Notes under the pieces: generated by a model
What the model saw: the letters and a program-made list of their open reading frames with translations, nothing else
Databases searched by the model: none
Told to the model about the DNA's origin: nothing
Shown here: positions 1 to 9,024 of the stretch, one piece after another
Layout: each line of letters begins with the position of its first letter
How positions within the stretch are numbered: the stretch's first letter is position 1
Translations under genes and position numbers: made by a program
NCBI GenBank assembly: GCA_964454975.1
Contig: CAYVVD010000003.1
Location: 62,001 to 126,000, forward strand
Direction: 5' to 3'
Length of the DNA: 64,000 bases
From: CAYVVD01 sp964454975
Lineage (GTDB): Bacteria > Bacteroidota > Ignavibacteria > Kapaibacteriales > UBA2268

Positions 1-1
1 C

Positions 2-967
2 ATGATTGTTCTCACCGGCGGTGCCGGATTCATCGGTTCCGGCCTGCTAAGGAAACTAAACAACGAGGGATTAAAGGATATACTTGTTGTAGACCATCTG
101 GGAAACGGTGAGAAGTGGAAGAACCTGGTTGGCAAGAAGTTTTACAGCTTTGAGCACAAAGAAGAGTTCAGAAAAAGACTGAACGAACGGAGAATAAAAG
201 AGAAGATTGAGCTGATAATTCATTTCGGCGCTTGTTCTACGACAACTGAAAGAGATGCTGACTACCTGATTGATAATAATGTAAATTACAGCAAGGAGAT
301 TGCCGAATTTGCAGTTGAAAAGGATATTCGGATGATCTATGCAAGCAGTGCAGCTACGTATGGTAGTGGCGAATCCGGATATTCAGATGCAATTTACGAT
401 GATCTGAAGCCATTAAACGGATATGGCTTTTCAAAACATATATTCGACCTTTGGATACTTGAAAAAGGCTACGACAAACTTTTCGCCGGGATTAAATTTT
501 TTAATGTATTTGGCCCTAACGAATATCACAAAGGTGAAATGGCAAGCATGGTTTACAAATCATTCAAAAGAGTGCAGAAAAACGGAAAAATCAGGCTTTT
601 CAGGTCTAATGACACTCAATATCCTGATGGAGGCCAGATGCGCGATTTTATTTATTCCAAGGATTGTAATAAACTTTTATGGGATATTATAAACAATCGC
701 AATGTTTCCGGGATATTCAACATGGGAACTGGAAATCCAAGGACCTGGAATGATTTGGCTAATGCCGTTTTTGCAGCAATCGGTAAAGAACCGGTTATTG
801 ATTTTGTTGATATGCCTGAAGAACTTTCCGGCCAATATCAGAATTATACAAATGCCGAAATGGAAAAGTTGAGTAAATCATTAAGCAAAATCAATTTTAG
901 CTCTCTCGAAGAATCAGTTGAGGACTACATAAAATCGCACCTTCTTAAGGCGTGGAAATATTATTAA
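2..967 (+). CDS. hldD: ADP-L-glycero-D-manno-heptose 6-epimerase
   Basis: This extended short-chain dehydrogenase most likely converts ADP-D-glycero-D-manno-heptose to the L-glycero form, the last step in making the heptose donor for the LPS inner core. The N-terminus is a Rossmann nucleotide-binding loop (GGAGFIG, residues 6-12). The catalytic set is visible as Ser115/Ser116 (ASSAATYG) and Tyr141-x3-Lys145 (YGFSK). At 321 aa it has the usual family length, and the start one base into the window gives the normal MI-V-TGGAGFIG beginning, so it is probably complete. It ends 18 bp before atpG and may share its transcript. A related nucleotide-sugar epimerase is possible, but the overall match favours HldD. 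Confidence 0.88.
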   Translation: MIVLTGGAGFIGSGLLRKLNNEGLKDILVVDHLGNGEKWKNLVGKKFYSFEHKEEFRKRLNERRIKEKIELIIHFGACSTTTERDADYLIDNNVNYSKEIAEFAVEKDIRMIYASSAATYGSGESGYSDAIYDDLKPLNGYGFSKHIFDLWILEKGYDKLFAGIKFFNVFGPNEYHKGEMASMVYKSFKRVQKNGKIRLFRSNDTQYPDGGQMRDFIYSKDCNKLLWDIINNRNVSGIFNMGTGNPRTWNDLANAVFAAIGKEPVIDFVDMPEELSGQYQNYTNAEMEKLSKSLSKINFSSLEESVEDYIKSHLLKAWKYY

Positions 968-985
968 AATTATTACGGAACCGTA

Positions 986-1882
986 ATGGCAACCTTAAGA
1001 GAAATAAAAAGAAGAATAACAGGTGTTAGAAGTACATCTAAAATTACGCAGGCAATGAAAATGGTATCTGCTGCCAAACTTAGGCGTGCGCAAGATGCCA
1101 TTTGGTCTGCAAGGCCATACGTATCAAAGCTTGAAGAAGTGATTTCAAACCTGGTTGCCTCAGTTGGTGAGAACTACTCAAACCCGGTTATCAGACAGAC
1201 AAGCGATGTCAAATCCATTGGTATAATTGTAGTTGGTTCTGACCGGGGACTTTGTGGTTCTTTCAATGCAAATCTTTTCCGGACAGTTGCTAATTATGCA
1301 GGGAATGACATCCCGAAAGATTTTCCAGGTGCTTCTGTAACTTTTATCCCAGTTGGAAAGCGTTCCTGCCAGTATTTCAGGAAGCATGAAAACTTCAACA
1401 TCATTAAGCAATTCCCGGATGTTTTTAATGAACTCAGGTTTAAAACAGCGCAAGATATTATTACACCCTTTAAATATGGATTTATTGAAGGAAAATTTGA
1501 CAGGGTTGAAATTTGGTTTAACGAATTTATTAATATACTTAAACAAGTTCCGAAGAAGGTAACAGTCCTCCCTATTGAGGCTAAATCCCGGGAAAATGTT
1601 GAAGAAGAGAAAAAGATTAATGTTGATTACATATACGAACCCGGACAGCCGGAAATACTTGATGTCTTGTTACCTAAACTGATAGACATCCAGGTTTGGC
1701 GTTCATTGCTCGAATCAAGTGCAGCAGAACAAGCTGCAAGAATGATGGCTATGGACAATGCTACTAACAACGCCAAAGAATTGATACGTCATCTCGAAAT
1801 AGTTTATAACCGTGAACGCCAGGCAGCAATCACAAAAGAGATGCTTGAAATTGTTTCCGGTGCCGACGCATTAACTAAATAA
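986..1882 (+). CDS. atpG: F1F0 ATP synthase gamma subunit
   Basis: This is the central rotor shaft of F1, coupling proton flow through F0 to ATP synthesis on the cytoplasmic face of the inner membrane. The N-terminal coiled-coil signature is clear (TLREIKRRI, then SKITQAMKMVSAAKLRRAQ), and the matching C-terminal helix carries the typical MMAMDNATNNAKELI and RQAAITKEMLEIVSGA stretches. The length, 298 aa, is normal. No other ATP synthase gene follows: a terminator lies immediately downstream, and hldD is immediately upstream where atpA might be expected. The ATP synthase genes therefore seem to be split in this genome, unless atpA lies just outside the window. Confidence 0.95.
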   Translation: MATLREIKRRITGVRSTSKITQAMKMVSAAKLRRAQDAIWSARPYVSKLEEVISNLVASVGENYSNPVIRQTSDVKSIGIIVVGSDRGLCGSFNANLFRTVANYAGNDIPKDFPGASVTFIPVGKRSCQYFRKHENFNIIKQFPDVFNELRFKTAQDIITPFKYGFIEGKFDRVEIWFNEFINILKQVPKKVTVLPIEAKSRENVEEEKKINVDYIYEPGQPEILDVLLPKLIDIQVWRSLLESSAAEQAARMMAMDNATNNAKELIRHLEIVYNRERQAAITKEMLEIVSGADALTK

Positions 1883-1907
1883 ATTTTCTTCCCCGAACAT
1901 TATTAAG

Positions 1908-1938
1908 GCCTATCGGATATTTCCGGCAGGCTTTTTTT
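1908..1938 (+). terminator. Intrinsic terminator after atpG
   Basis: An imperfect GC-rich hairpin (GCCTATCGG against CCGGCAGGC, with one mismatch and one G-T pair) is followed by seven T residues. It starts 25 bp after the atpG stop. The T run reaches the last codons of the leftward glycosyltransferase gene. A second short pairing (GCAGGC with GCCTGC around the T run) might also serve the opposite strand. Confidence 0.7.
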
Positions 1939-3034
1939 ATAGCCTGCCGATTAAAAGGTCATTATATAATTCCTGTACCTTCTTAGCATGTAGCTTAATA
2001 TCGAAGAATTCAAGAGCTCTTTTTCTTCCGGAAGTTTTGAATTTATTAAGCAATTCGTTGTCTGAGGTCAATTTTTCGATTGCCTGAGCGATAGAGCCGG
2101 GTGATTTTTGAGAAATAATAATTCCTGTATCATCAGTTATAGCCTCTTTTAAGCCGGAGATATCTGATCCAATTACAGCTGTACCACATGCCATTGCTTC
2201 AAATAGCACTCGGCCCATGCCTTCATGCCCCTCATGAGAAGGTAAAATCAAAGCATCTGCTGCCTGCATCCACTCATGTATATTCTTCTGCTGTGGTATT
2301 ATTTCAAGAATATCACCAATGCCATTTTCTATAATTAAGGACTCCATTTTTTCCAGAAACTTGTTATTAATATAAGTTCCAATCAGATAGATTTTAATAT
2401 TTTTTTTAAGTTCATTATTCAACAAACCTGCCGCAAGCGCAATATCAAAAATCCCTTTTTGCTCTTTTAATTGGCCTGCAAAGATAAGGATGAATTTGTC
2501 TTCGGGGAATCCCAGTTTTAATTTTATCCTTGAAACGTCATCAACAGTTTTAAAAATATCGCAATCAACTCCATTAAATATAGTTCTATATCGATGCCTT
2601 CGGGAAACCATGACTCGCTGGACTACAGCTTCGCTAACACCAATAAACGCATCTGCAAGGAAAGAATTAATATAATCATACTTGTGCTTTCTTGTTAATC
2701 TCATATGCCAGAGTAACCTGGCTCTTGTTCCATGCTTGGCCATACCAAAAATGAGTGCATCTCTTTCATTGTCAGGGTGTATTATGTGAATATTTTGTTC
2801 TTTGATTATTTTTCGAATAGCTCCAATTCGTTTCCATGTGTAAACAATGTTCTTTATTTTCAAACCTTGTGTTGGTACAAAGCTTACAGGACAGCCGATA
2901 TCCATTAGTTTTTCTGAAAGCTCCCCCGGCTCAGGCACAATGGCAAATGGTTTAAATCTTTCACGATCCAGATTCTCAATCAAAAAAGTCATGCTGCGCT
3001 GTCCACCCATTCTTAAATGTGGCAGATGACTCAC
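1937..3034 (-). CDS. Glycosyltransferase family 4 (GT-B), start disrupted
   Basis: This is a retaining GT-B glycosyltransferase that probably acts in surface polysaccharide or LPS synthesis. The C-terminal donor domain has the family E-x7-E motif (Glu271 and Glu279, in HEGMGRVLFEAM) and the second-domain opening FAGQLKEQKG. The first usable start codon is a GTG at 3034, giving 365 aa, but this cuts into the first beta strand. The codons just upstream (reading N-I-L-F) continue the strand yet have no ATG, GTG or TTG before an in-frame stop. An ATG at 3104 encodes M-K-I-N. Removing 49 bp lying between two GTTGATT copies would join it in frame as MKINILFVSHLPHLR, an ideal GT4 beginning. The present gene may be inactive, phase-off, or expressed from the GTG. 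Confidence 0.75.
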   Translation of the reverse strand: MSHLPHLRMGGQRSMTFLIENLDRERFKPFAIVPEPGELSEKLMDIGCPVSFVPTQGLKIKNIVYTWKRIGAIRKIIKEQNIHIIHPDNERDALIFGMAKHGTRARLLWHMRLTRKHKYDYINSFLADAFIGVSEAVVQRVMVSRRHRYRTIFNGVDCDIFKTVDDVSRIKLKLGFPEDKFILIFAGQLKEQKGIFDIALAAGLLNNELKKNIKIYLIGTYINNKFLEKMESLIIENGIGDILEIIPQQKNIHEWMQAADALILPSHEGHEGMGRVLFEAMACGTAVIGSDISGLKEAITDDTGIIISQKSPGSIAQAIEKLTSDNELLNKFKTSGRKRALEFFDIKLHAKKVQELYNDLLIGRL

Positions 3035-3043
3035 GAAGAGTAT

Positions 3044-3099
3044 GTTGATTGGATAATTGATATCGCCTCAGGGTACTAAAATAAAATCTATAGTTGATT
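3044..3099. repeat. 7-bp direct repeats 49 bp apart at the glycosyltransferase start
   Basis: GTTGATT occurs at 3044-3050 and 3093-3099. On the minus strand this is AATCAAC, encoding the I-N of M-K-I-N beside the upstream copy. The unit between the copies is 49 bp, not a multiple of three, and it brings an in-frame stop. Loss of one unit would restore a perfect glycosyltransferase N-terminus. The layout fits a short insertion with a target duplication, or a slipped-strand mutation. Confidence 0.6.
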
Positions 3100-3110
3100 T
3101 TCATTCAAAA

Positions 3111-3667
3111 CTAATCAATTTTCAGTGGAATTAAGCTGTTTGATTTTATATGACTTGAGGGGGTTTGATAAGGTGTTAAAAGGCCTGATAAAATACCAAT
3201 ACCCCATTTCCTGTAGGTGTGGGGGCCATAAGCCGGAGAACCGGCTAAATTAAGCGGAAGTCCTGTGAGCGATCCTGTGTAAGGATTTACAAAGAAGACA
3301 TAATTACTTTGGTTTAGCACGACTAATTGGCCAAAATAATCCCCTCCCCCCAACTCTAATGGTGCTCCATTTATATGCTCACCTGGCAAATCAATGCTAC
3401 CTGTAATATTTCCGGGGGTATCAATGAAATGAAGTAGGCCCCCTGTTGTTGGAACAGCAGATGTTCCAATTGTACCAAATTCTACAGCCCTTCCAATGTG
3501 TTCACCAGGTAAATTAACATTTGCAATCACTCCGGTTGTTGTGTTGGTAAGTGCACCATATCACCTGCATTTGTCCGTTGGGTAGATACTAATAATATGA
3601 TTGAATAAGAAAGAAGAAATGACAGAAGGATGTTCCTAATCCTTCCAATGAAAGTTGAAAGCTTCAT
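3111..3667 (-). pseudogene. Secreted beta-propeller-like protein, frameshifted
   Basis: An ATG at 3667 opens a good signal peptide (MKLSTFIGRIRN, hydrophobic core, cleavage near TNA-GD) but meets a stop about 30 bp past it. The body lies in another frame, open from about 3566 to 3111. It carries about three repeats of roughly 40 residues with N/D-LPGEHI-G and TG-x-L/I-TG motifs, like YVTN-type propeller blades. The first repeat begins upstream of the GTG at 3530, reading YGALTNTTTG, so the body frame was coding before that codon. One lost base around 3551-3567 would explain the break. It could be a real pseudogene or a sequence error. The stop lies 6 bp from the ATG at 3104 of the next gene, which suggests a former operon. 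Confidence 0.55.
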
Positions 3668-3978
3668 AAGAACTCCGTTGTTTATTTATCTATACCGGCA
3701 AAAAATCTGCAATTAATTCCGCAGCTTTTGGGGCTTATTAGAGTGCGAATGAATCCTTTTCTTTACTTGTGCCTTAATTCAATTTTTATATAATAATTAT
3801 TTCAATCAAAATCAATACTATTGAATATTATACATTTGTAGGCTGAATAATCAATTGAAATTAAATTGTTTAGGAGTATTAAGAAACAGTTAATTTAACA
3901 CTCTGAGAACTCGTAATAATTGCGTATTTTTGTAGCTTGATTTCACTTATTCAATAAGAATATATCAGGCTTTCAGAT
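3668..3978. other. Divergent intergenic region upstream of gyrA
   Basis: This is AT-rich DNA between the leftward propeller-like gene and the rightward gyrA. Apart from a promoter-like -7 box close to gyrA, I see no open reading frame, RNA gene or strong hairpin. Confidence 0.6.
3925..3932 (+). promoter_or_regulatory. Candidate Bacteroidota-type -7 box for gyrA
   Basis: TATTTTTG matches the Bacteroidota consensus TAnnTTTG exactly and lies 46 bp before the gyrA ATG. At the expected 19-nt spacing upstream there is CTG (3903-3905) where TTG would be ideal. Very similar boxes (TATTTTTG) precede two other genes in this window. Confidence 0.45.
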
Positions 3979-6477
3979 ATGTCGCTACTGGGAAGAGAAC
4001 AAATAGTTCCTACGCCACTCGAAGATGAAATGCAAAACTCATACCTGGACTATTCAATGTCTGTCATTGTGTCCAGGGCATTACCTGACGTAAGGGACGG
4101 ACTTAAACCTGTCCATCGCAGGATTCTTTATGCAATGCAGGACCTTGGCCTTGCTTCAAACAGGCCATATAAGAAATCTGCAAGGCTTGTTGGAGAAGTA
4201 CTGGGAAAATACCACCCCCACGGTGATACTTCGGTCTATGATGCGATGGTTCGCATGGCACAGGGATGGTCAATGCGTTACCCGCTTGTTGACGGCCAGG
4301 GGAATTATGGCTCTGTTGACGGTGATCCCCCGGCGGCAATGCGGTATACCGAAACCAGGATGGCTGCCCTTGCCCATGAGATGCTCAGGGACATTGACAA
4401 AAATACTGTTGAATTCAGACCCAATTTTGATGACTCTTTGGAAGAACCTGAAGTTCTTCCCACAGTTCTCCCCGCATTACTCGTTAATGGCTCAAACGGT
4501 ATAGCTGTTGGTATGGCTACTAATATCCCGACTCAAAACCTTGGAGAGGTGGTTGATGGATTAAATGCCATGATTTCGAATCCGGAAATAACATCCGAAG
4601 AACTTTTGAAAATTGTTCCTGCACCGGATTTCCCAACCGGAGGAATAATATATGGTTATGCCGGTGTAAGAGAGGCTTACTTAACAGGAAGGGGCAGAAT
4701 CATTCTGAGGGCGCGTGCAAATATTGAAGAACATAAAAACAGTAACAAACAATCGATAATTGTTACTGAATTGCCCTACCAGGTGAACAAAGCGAGCCTG
4801 ATTGAAAAAATTGCAGATCTTGTGCGTGCTAAAACACTTGAAGACATCTCTGACATCAGGGATGAGTCCGACCGCGACGGTATGAGAATTGTAATCGAAA
4901 TCAAGAGAGATGCAATCCCTTCAGTTGTGCTTAATAACTTATACAAGCATACTCAGATGCAGGTTACATTTGGCGCAAATATGCTTGCTTTGGTCAACGG
5001 CAGGCCAAAAGTTCTTAACCTGCATGATTTGATGAAAGAATTCATCAAGCACCGCAATGAAGTAGTTGTAAGACGCTCAAAATATGAACTTGATGCTGCA
5101 GAAAGGCGTGCTCATATCCTTGAAGGACTGCTTGTCGCCCTTGACAATATTGATGAAGTAATAACAATAATCCGTGCATCTAAAGACGGACAAGTTGCAT
5201 CTGCTGCCTTGATAGATCGTTTTGAATTTACTGAATTTCAGGCGAAAGCTATCCTCGAAATGAGGCTTCAAAGATTAACAGGCCTCGAAAGAGAGAAAAT
5301 ACAGGATGAATACAAGGGGCTGCTGAAAGCAATTGAGCGCCTTAAATCTATCCTTGCCAGCAAAGAGCTTCAAATGCAAATCATATCTGAAGAATTGACT
5401 GCACTTAAAGATAAGTTCAATGATGAACGCAGGACCGAGGTAGTTTACGACGCCGAAGACTTTAAAATTGAAGATATGATTGCCAATGAGGATGTGATTG
5501 TAACAATCACTCATAATGGCTTCATCAAACGAACAAAAGTCTCTAATTACAGACGGCAGAACAAAGGTGGCAGGGGCGCAAGTGGCGCATCCACGCATGA
5601 TGATGATTTCGTGGAAATTGTATTCCAGGCTTCAACTCATCACTTCCTGCTGTTCTTTACAGATATGGGAAGGGTCTATCGCATTAAAGTGTATGATTTG
5701 CCCGAAGGCAGCAGGAATTCAAAGGGTCGTTCATTAGCAAATGTTATTCAAAAACAGCCTGATGAATTTGTAACTGCATACAGGAGCATCAAAGAATTCC
5801 GGGACGACTTATTTATCGTTATGGCCACTAAAATGGGAACAATTAAGAAAACCCAGCTTTCCCAATATGCAAACATTCGCCAGAACGGTATAATCGCTCT
5901 TAATTTAAATGATAACGACAGGCTTATCTCTGCCCGCCTGAGCGATGGTACTTGTGATATTATCATGGGAACTAGAAATGGCATAGCATGTAGATTCCGC
6001 GAAAGCGATGTTCGCACTATGGGTAGGACGGCAACAGGTGTGCGGGGGATAAATCTCGGGAAAGGCGATGAAGTTAATTCTCTGCTTGTAATAAAAAGGC
6101 CGGACGCCCAGGTGCTTGTTGTTGGTGAAAAAGGCTACGGGAAACGTACACGTTATGAAGACTTCAGGCTTACCAAGCGAGGGGCCAAAGGTGTTATTGC
6201 TATGAATGTAACTTCCAAAACCGGCAAAGTTATCAGGATGCTTTCTGTCACTAATTCGCAGGATCTAATTGTAATCACATCAAAAGGCATTTTAATTAGG
6301 CAATCTATTGAAGCAATTCGCACTATCGGACGTAATACTCAGGGAGTGCGACTAATCAAACTTGATGCGGAAGACGCTATTGCTGACATAACGACCGTAT
6401 CCAAAGAAGGGAACGTAGACATTGAATATACAGAAGATAATTCTCCTGATAACGGAATTCAGGACACTCTTTTGTAA
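3979..6477 (+). CDS. gyrA: DNA gyrase subunit A
   Basis: This is the breakage-reunion subunit of the type II topoisomerase that introduces negative supercoils. The catalytic pair is Arg122-Tyr123 (AMRYTETRM). The quinolone-resistance-determining region reads HPHGDTSVYDAM (80-91), with Thr84 and Asp88 at the positions of E. coli Ser83 and Asp87. The C-terminal wrapping domain keeps a recognisable but degenerate GyrA box (QNKGGRG, residues 527-533, against the classical QRRGGKG), and the protein ends in an acidic tail. The length, 832 aa, fits GyrA. ParC is the alternative, but the box and the length favour GyrA. The gyrB gene is not in the window. A barrel gene follows 9 bp downstream. Confidence 0.93.
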   Translation: MSLLGREQIVPTPLEDEMQNSYLDYSMSVIVSRALPDVRDGLKPVHRRILYAMQDLGLASNRPYKKSARLVGEVLGKYHPHGDTSVYDAMVRMAQGWSMRYPLVDGQGNYGSVDGDPPAAMRYTETRMAALAHEMLRDIDKNTVEFRPNFDDSLEEPEVLPTVLPALLVNGSNGIAVGMATNIPTQNLGEVVDGLNAMISNPEITSEELLKIVPAPDFPTGGIIYGYAGVREAYLTGRGRIILRARANIEEHKNSNKQSIIVTELPYQVNKASLIEKIADLVRAKTLEDISDIRDESDRDGMRIVIEIKRDAIPSVVLNNLYKHTQMQVTFGANMLALVNGRPKVLNLHDLMKEFIKHRNEVVVRRSKYELDAAERRAHILEGLLVALDNIDEVITIIRASKDGQVASAALIDRFEFTEFQAKAILEMRLQRLTGLEREKIQDEYKGLLKAIERLKSILASKELQMQIISEELTALKDKFNDERRTEVVYDAEDFKIEDMIANEDVIVTITHNGFIKRTKVSNYRRQNKGGRGASGASTHDDDFVEIVFQASTHHFLLFFTDMGRVYRIKVYDLPEGSRNSKGRSLANVIQKQPDEFVTAYRSIKEFRDDLFIVMATKMGTIKKTQLSQYANIRQNGIIALNLNDNDRLISARLSDGTCDIIMGTRNGIACRFRESDVRTMGRTATGVRGINLGKGDEVNSLLVIKRPDAQVLVVGEKGYGKRTRYEDFRLTKRGAKGVIAMNVTSKTGKVIRMLSVTNSQDLIVITSKGILIRQSIEAIRTIGRNTQGVRLIKLDAEDAIADITTVSKEGNVDIEYTEDNSPDNGIQDTLL

Positions 6478-6486
6478 TCTGAAAGC

Positions 6487-8457
6487 ATGATTAAAACTAA
6501 TTTCATATTTGCCGCTTTGTTTCTGCTGAGCGGCATTTTTCTTTATTCCCAGGAAAAAGAGAATGTACCCGATGATTCTGAATCAGAGGCAATTGAGAGA
6601 GATATTAAAACTGACAGCATCCCACACACTCCACTAAAAATACATGGTAAAGTAAATGCACTTGATTCTGCGGGATTTTTTATTAATAAATATGACATTC
6701 AATTTTCGGATTATAGCAGCATAAATGATTTGATACTTGAAAGAAGCTCCTTCTTTCCATTGAAATTTGGAACAATTGCCGAACCTGAAAGCTTCTCATC
6801 TTATGGTGCAAGAAGTTACAACAACAGGATGGGGTTTAATAATCGGCCCATAATAGCACCCGATTATATCATGCCTGATTTATTAATCGTCCCGAGCGAA
6901 GCATTCGAAAATATTGAGGTGCTCACAGGCTCCGATGCTGCAATTTTTGGCAGTTCGGCAGGAGCCTACATAAACAGGCAGGAAATAATTTATAATACTG
7001 CAGTTCCAATCACCAGAATGTTCTATTCACAGGGGAGTTATGATTATATCAATGCTGACGGGATATTCAGCCAGAATATAGCAAACGGCCTGAATATGAA
7101 TATCGGATTTCGCAGCGCCGGTTCCGGTGGCAGGTTTGACAATTCCCAATTTGAAACATGGAACGTAAGGGGTGGTTTCAGGTACAATCCTGACACATTA
7201 ACCAGTATTTCATTCGTTGAAAATTTCAGTCACTTATTTAGCGGTAAAAACGGTGGTGTTGCCCCCCTTAACAGTTTAGATTTGAATGATGACGGAATAA
7301 AAGATATACACGATGAAATCGAAGCTGCTGTTAGATTTGTCGGGATGAATCAACGCTCTATAAGGCACGATGTTACTCTCACGGCCAGCAAGTTCACAGA
7401 TGATGCTAAATCCTTCTTTTTAACAGGCAGCCTTTATCTCAGTACAATTCAAACTGATTACCGGAGAAATTCAGCAATTTTAGATACAATTGTAAACGAA
7501 GTTTATAGCAACCATTATTATGGGGCAACTGGCAAGCTTGAGAAGAAATTTGACGGTTTTTTAACTTTGACGTCGGGAGCCGACCTGCAATTCATGAAAA
7601 TTGAAAAAACTTCTTATAATGATTTATGGGATGGTTTTACAACTTCCCTGTTTTCGCGAGGTAAAATAAGTGTTTCGGATATTGTAAACATAAGTGGAGG
7701 GGTCAGTTATGGCAGGATGTATGACTATGATATCTTCTCTGCCGGTTCAAGAGTGGAATTAATACTAACGGATTCTTTTATTTTTTACGGAGACTTGTCA
7801 ATATCCGAACAACCTGTACCGATAGTTTGGGGAGACTCGTTATCGAAGGAAAGCCATCTGCTTGGAATTACTGGTTTCGAATACAATATTTCTGGATTGA
7901 AACTAAAGGTTGATGCATTTTACAGGACAATAAACGATGTAATCAAAATGACTCTGCCCGATACCAGCTTTAATTCTTCATTCAAAAATCAAGATTCTGA
8001 AACGATTATTGGCGGAAGCATTAAAGTTGAAGGTAAATTAGTTGAAAATGTATTTTCTTCGAATGATTTCTTTTATTTTAACATGAAATACTTATTCCAA
8101 AGTTCATCGCAAAATGGAAATGAAACTAAGCGATTTCCCGCTGTTTACGCTATAAACGAAATCTATTATCAATATACTATTTCAGAAAGCATACTTAGAA
8201 TCGGATTTTACCACAAAGGATTTTCAGATTATTCAGGCGAAGGATATTTGCCGCAAATCAGGGCATTTTATCCTGTAAGTGAAAATCAGGAGGCGGTTTA
8301 TGAAATCATCGGAGCTTATGCCAAGGCAAAGTTAGGAAATGCACATATTAGATTCAGTTTTAATAATCTCCTTGGTACCGGTTATTACTACTCACCATAT
8401 TACCCTGAACTTGTAAATGACATCCGGCTTACCGTTTCAATGTCCTTTCTTGATTAA
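6487..8457 (+). CDS. Outer-membrane beta-barrel protein with TonB-receptor-like plug
   Basis: The protein has a signal peptide (MIKTNFIFAALFLLSG, cleavage before about residue 22) and 656 residues. After an N-terminal linker there is a plug-like segment (IIAPDYIMPDLLIVPSEAFENIE, then VLTGSDAAIFGSS), and the rest alternates as in a large barrel, ending in an aromatic-rich strand (RLTVSMSFLD). It resembles the putative porins and reduced TonB-receptor-like proteins common in Bacteroidota. No TonB box or regulatory domain is evident, so the substrate and energy source are unknown. It starts 9 bp after gyrA, so the two may be co-transcribed. Its stop overlaps the stop of the convergent hpt gene in a shared TTAA. 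Confidence 0.65.
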   Translation: MIKTNFIFAALFLLSGIFLYSQEKENVPDDSESEAIERDIKTDSIPHTPLKIHGKVNALDSAGFFINKYDIQFSDYSSINDLILERSSFFPLKFGTIAEPESFSSYGARSYNNRMGFNNRPIIAPDYIMPDLLIVPSEAFENIEVLTGSDAAIFGSSAGAYINRQEIIYNTAVPITRMFYSQGSYDYINADGIFSQNIANGLNMNIGFRSAGSGGRFDNSQFETWNVRGGFRYNPDTLTSISFVENFSHLFSGKNGGVAPLNSLDLNDDGIKDIHDEIEAAVRFVGMNQRSIRHDVTLTASKFTDDAKSFFLTGSLYLSTIQTDYRRNSAILDTIVNEVYSNHYYGATGKLEKKFDGFLTLTSGADLQFMKIEKTSYNDLWDGFTTSLFSRGKISVSDIVNISGGVSYGRMYDYDIFSAGSRVELILTDSFIFYGDLSISEQPVPIVWGDSLSKESHLLGITGFEYNISGLKLKVDAFYRTINDVIKMTLPDTSFNSSFKNQDSETIIGGSIKVEGKLVENVFSSNDFFYFNMKYLFQSSSQNGNETKRFPAVYAINEIYYQYTISESILRIGFYHKGFSDYSGEGYLPQIRAFYPVSENQEAVYEIIGAYAKAKLGNAHIRFSFNNLLGTGYYYSPYYPELVNDIRLTVSMSFLD

Positions 8458-9008
8458 TCCTCTTTTGGTAATTCTACGGCATATATATCGGGGTATCTTC
8501 TGCCCTGCTCGGCAAAATCAAGGCCATAACCTACAACAAATCTTGGTTCAATCTCGAAACCAACGTATTTGATTTCGAGGTTTACAATGCGCATGTCAGG
8601 CTTGGACAATAATGCAGCAATTTCGACTGATTCAGGATGGAACTGGAGAATGTAATTTTTTAATGCATTCACTGTAAACCCACTGTCAATAATATCTTCC
8701 ACAATGAGGATATTCCTGCCTGATAACTTAACATCGAAATCCGAAAGCTTCACTGTACCCTGGGATTTCATTGAAGAACCATAACTTTTTGCACGTATGG
8801 TCTGCAATTCAGATTCAATATCCATATTGCGCATTAAATCTGAAGTAAAGAAGATCGAGCCTTTTAGTACACATAGCATCATCAAGTCTTTGTCTTTGTA
8901 ATCATTGCTAATCTGACTTGAAATTTCTTTCACTCTCTCCTGAATTTTATCTTTAGAAAGTAGAAGTTCAAATTTCCTGCTGTTTACAATAATATGTTTA
9001 TCATTCAT
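8454..9008 (-). CDS. hpt: Hypoxanthine phosphoribosyltransferase
   Basis: This enzyme salvages purines by joining hypoxanthine or guanine to PRPP, making IMP or GMP in the cytoplasm. The PRPP-binding loop is clear (VEDIIDSGFT, about residues 103-112), and the early LKGSIFF motif of the family is at 49-55. I chose the ATG at 9008 (184 aa, the usual size). A longer reading from a TTG at 9041 would add 11 residues and overlap tilS. The start follows tilS closely, and a tilS-hpt pair is a common arrangement in other bacteria, so the two are probably co-transcribed. The 3' end overlaps the convergent barrel gene by 4 nt. Confidence 0.93.
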   Translation of the reverse strand: MNDKHIIVNSRKFELLLSKDKIQERVKEISSQISNDYKDKDLMMLCVLKGSIFFTSDLMRNMDIESELQTIRAKSYGSSMKSQGTVKLSDFDVKLSGRNILIVEDIIDSGFTVNALKNYILQFHPESVEIAALLSKPDMRIVNLEIKYVGFEIEPRFVVGYGLDFAEQGRRYPDIYAVELPKED

Positions 9009-9024
9009 TTTATTACTTTCCCGG

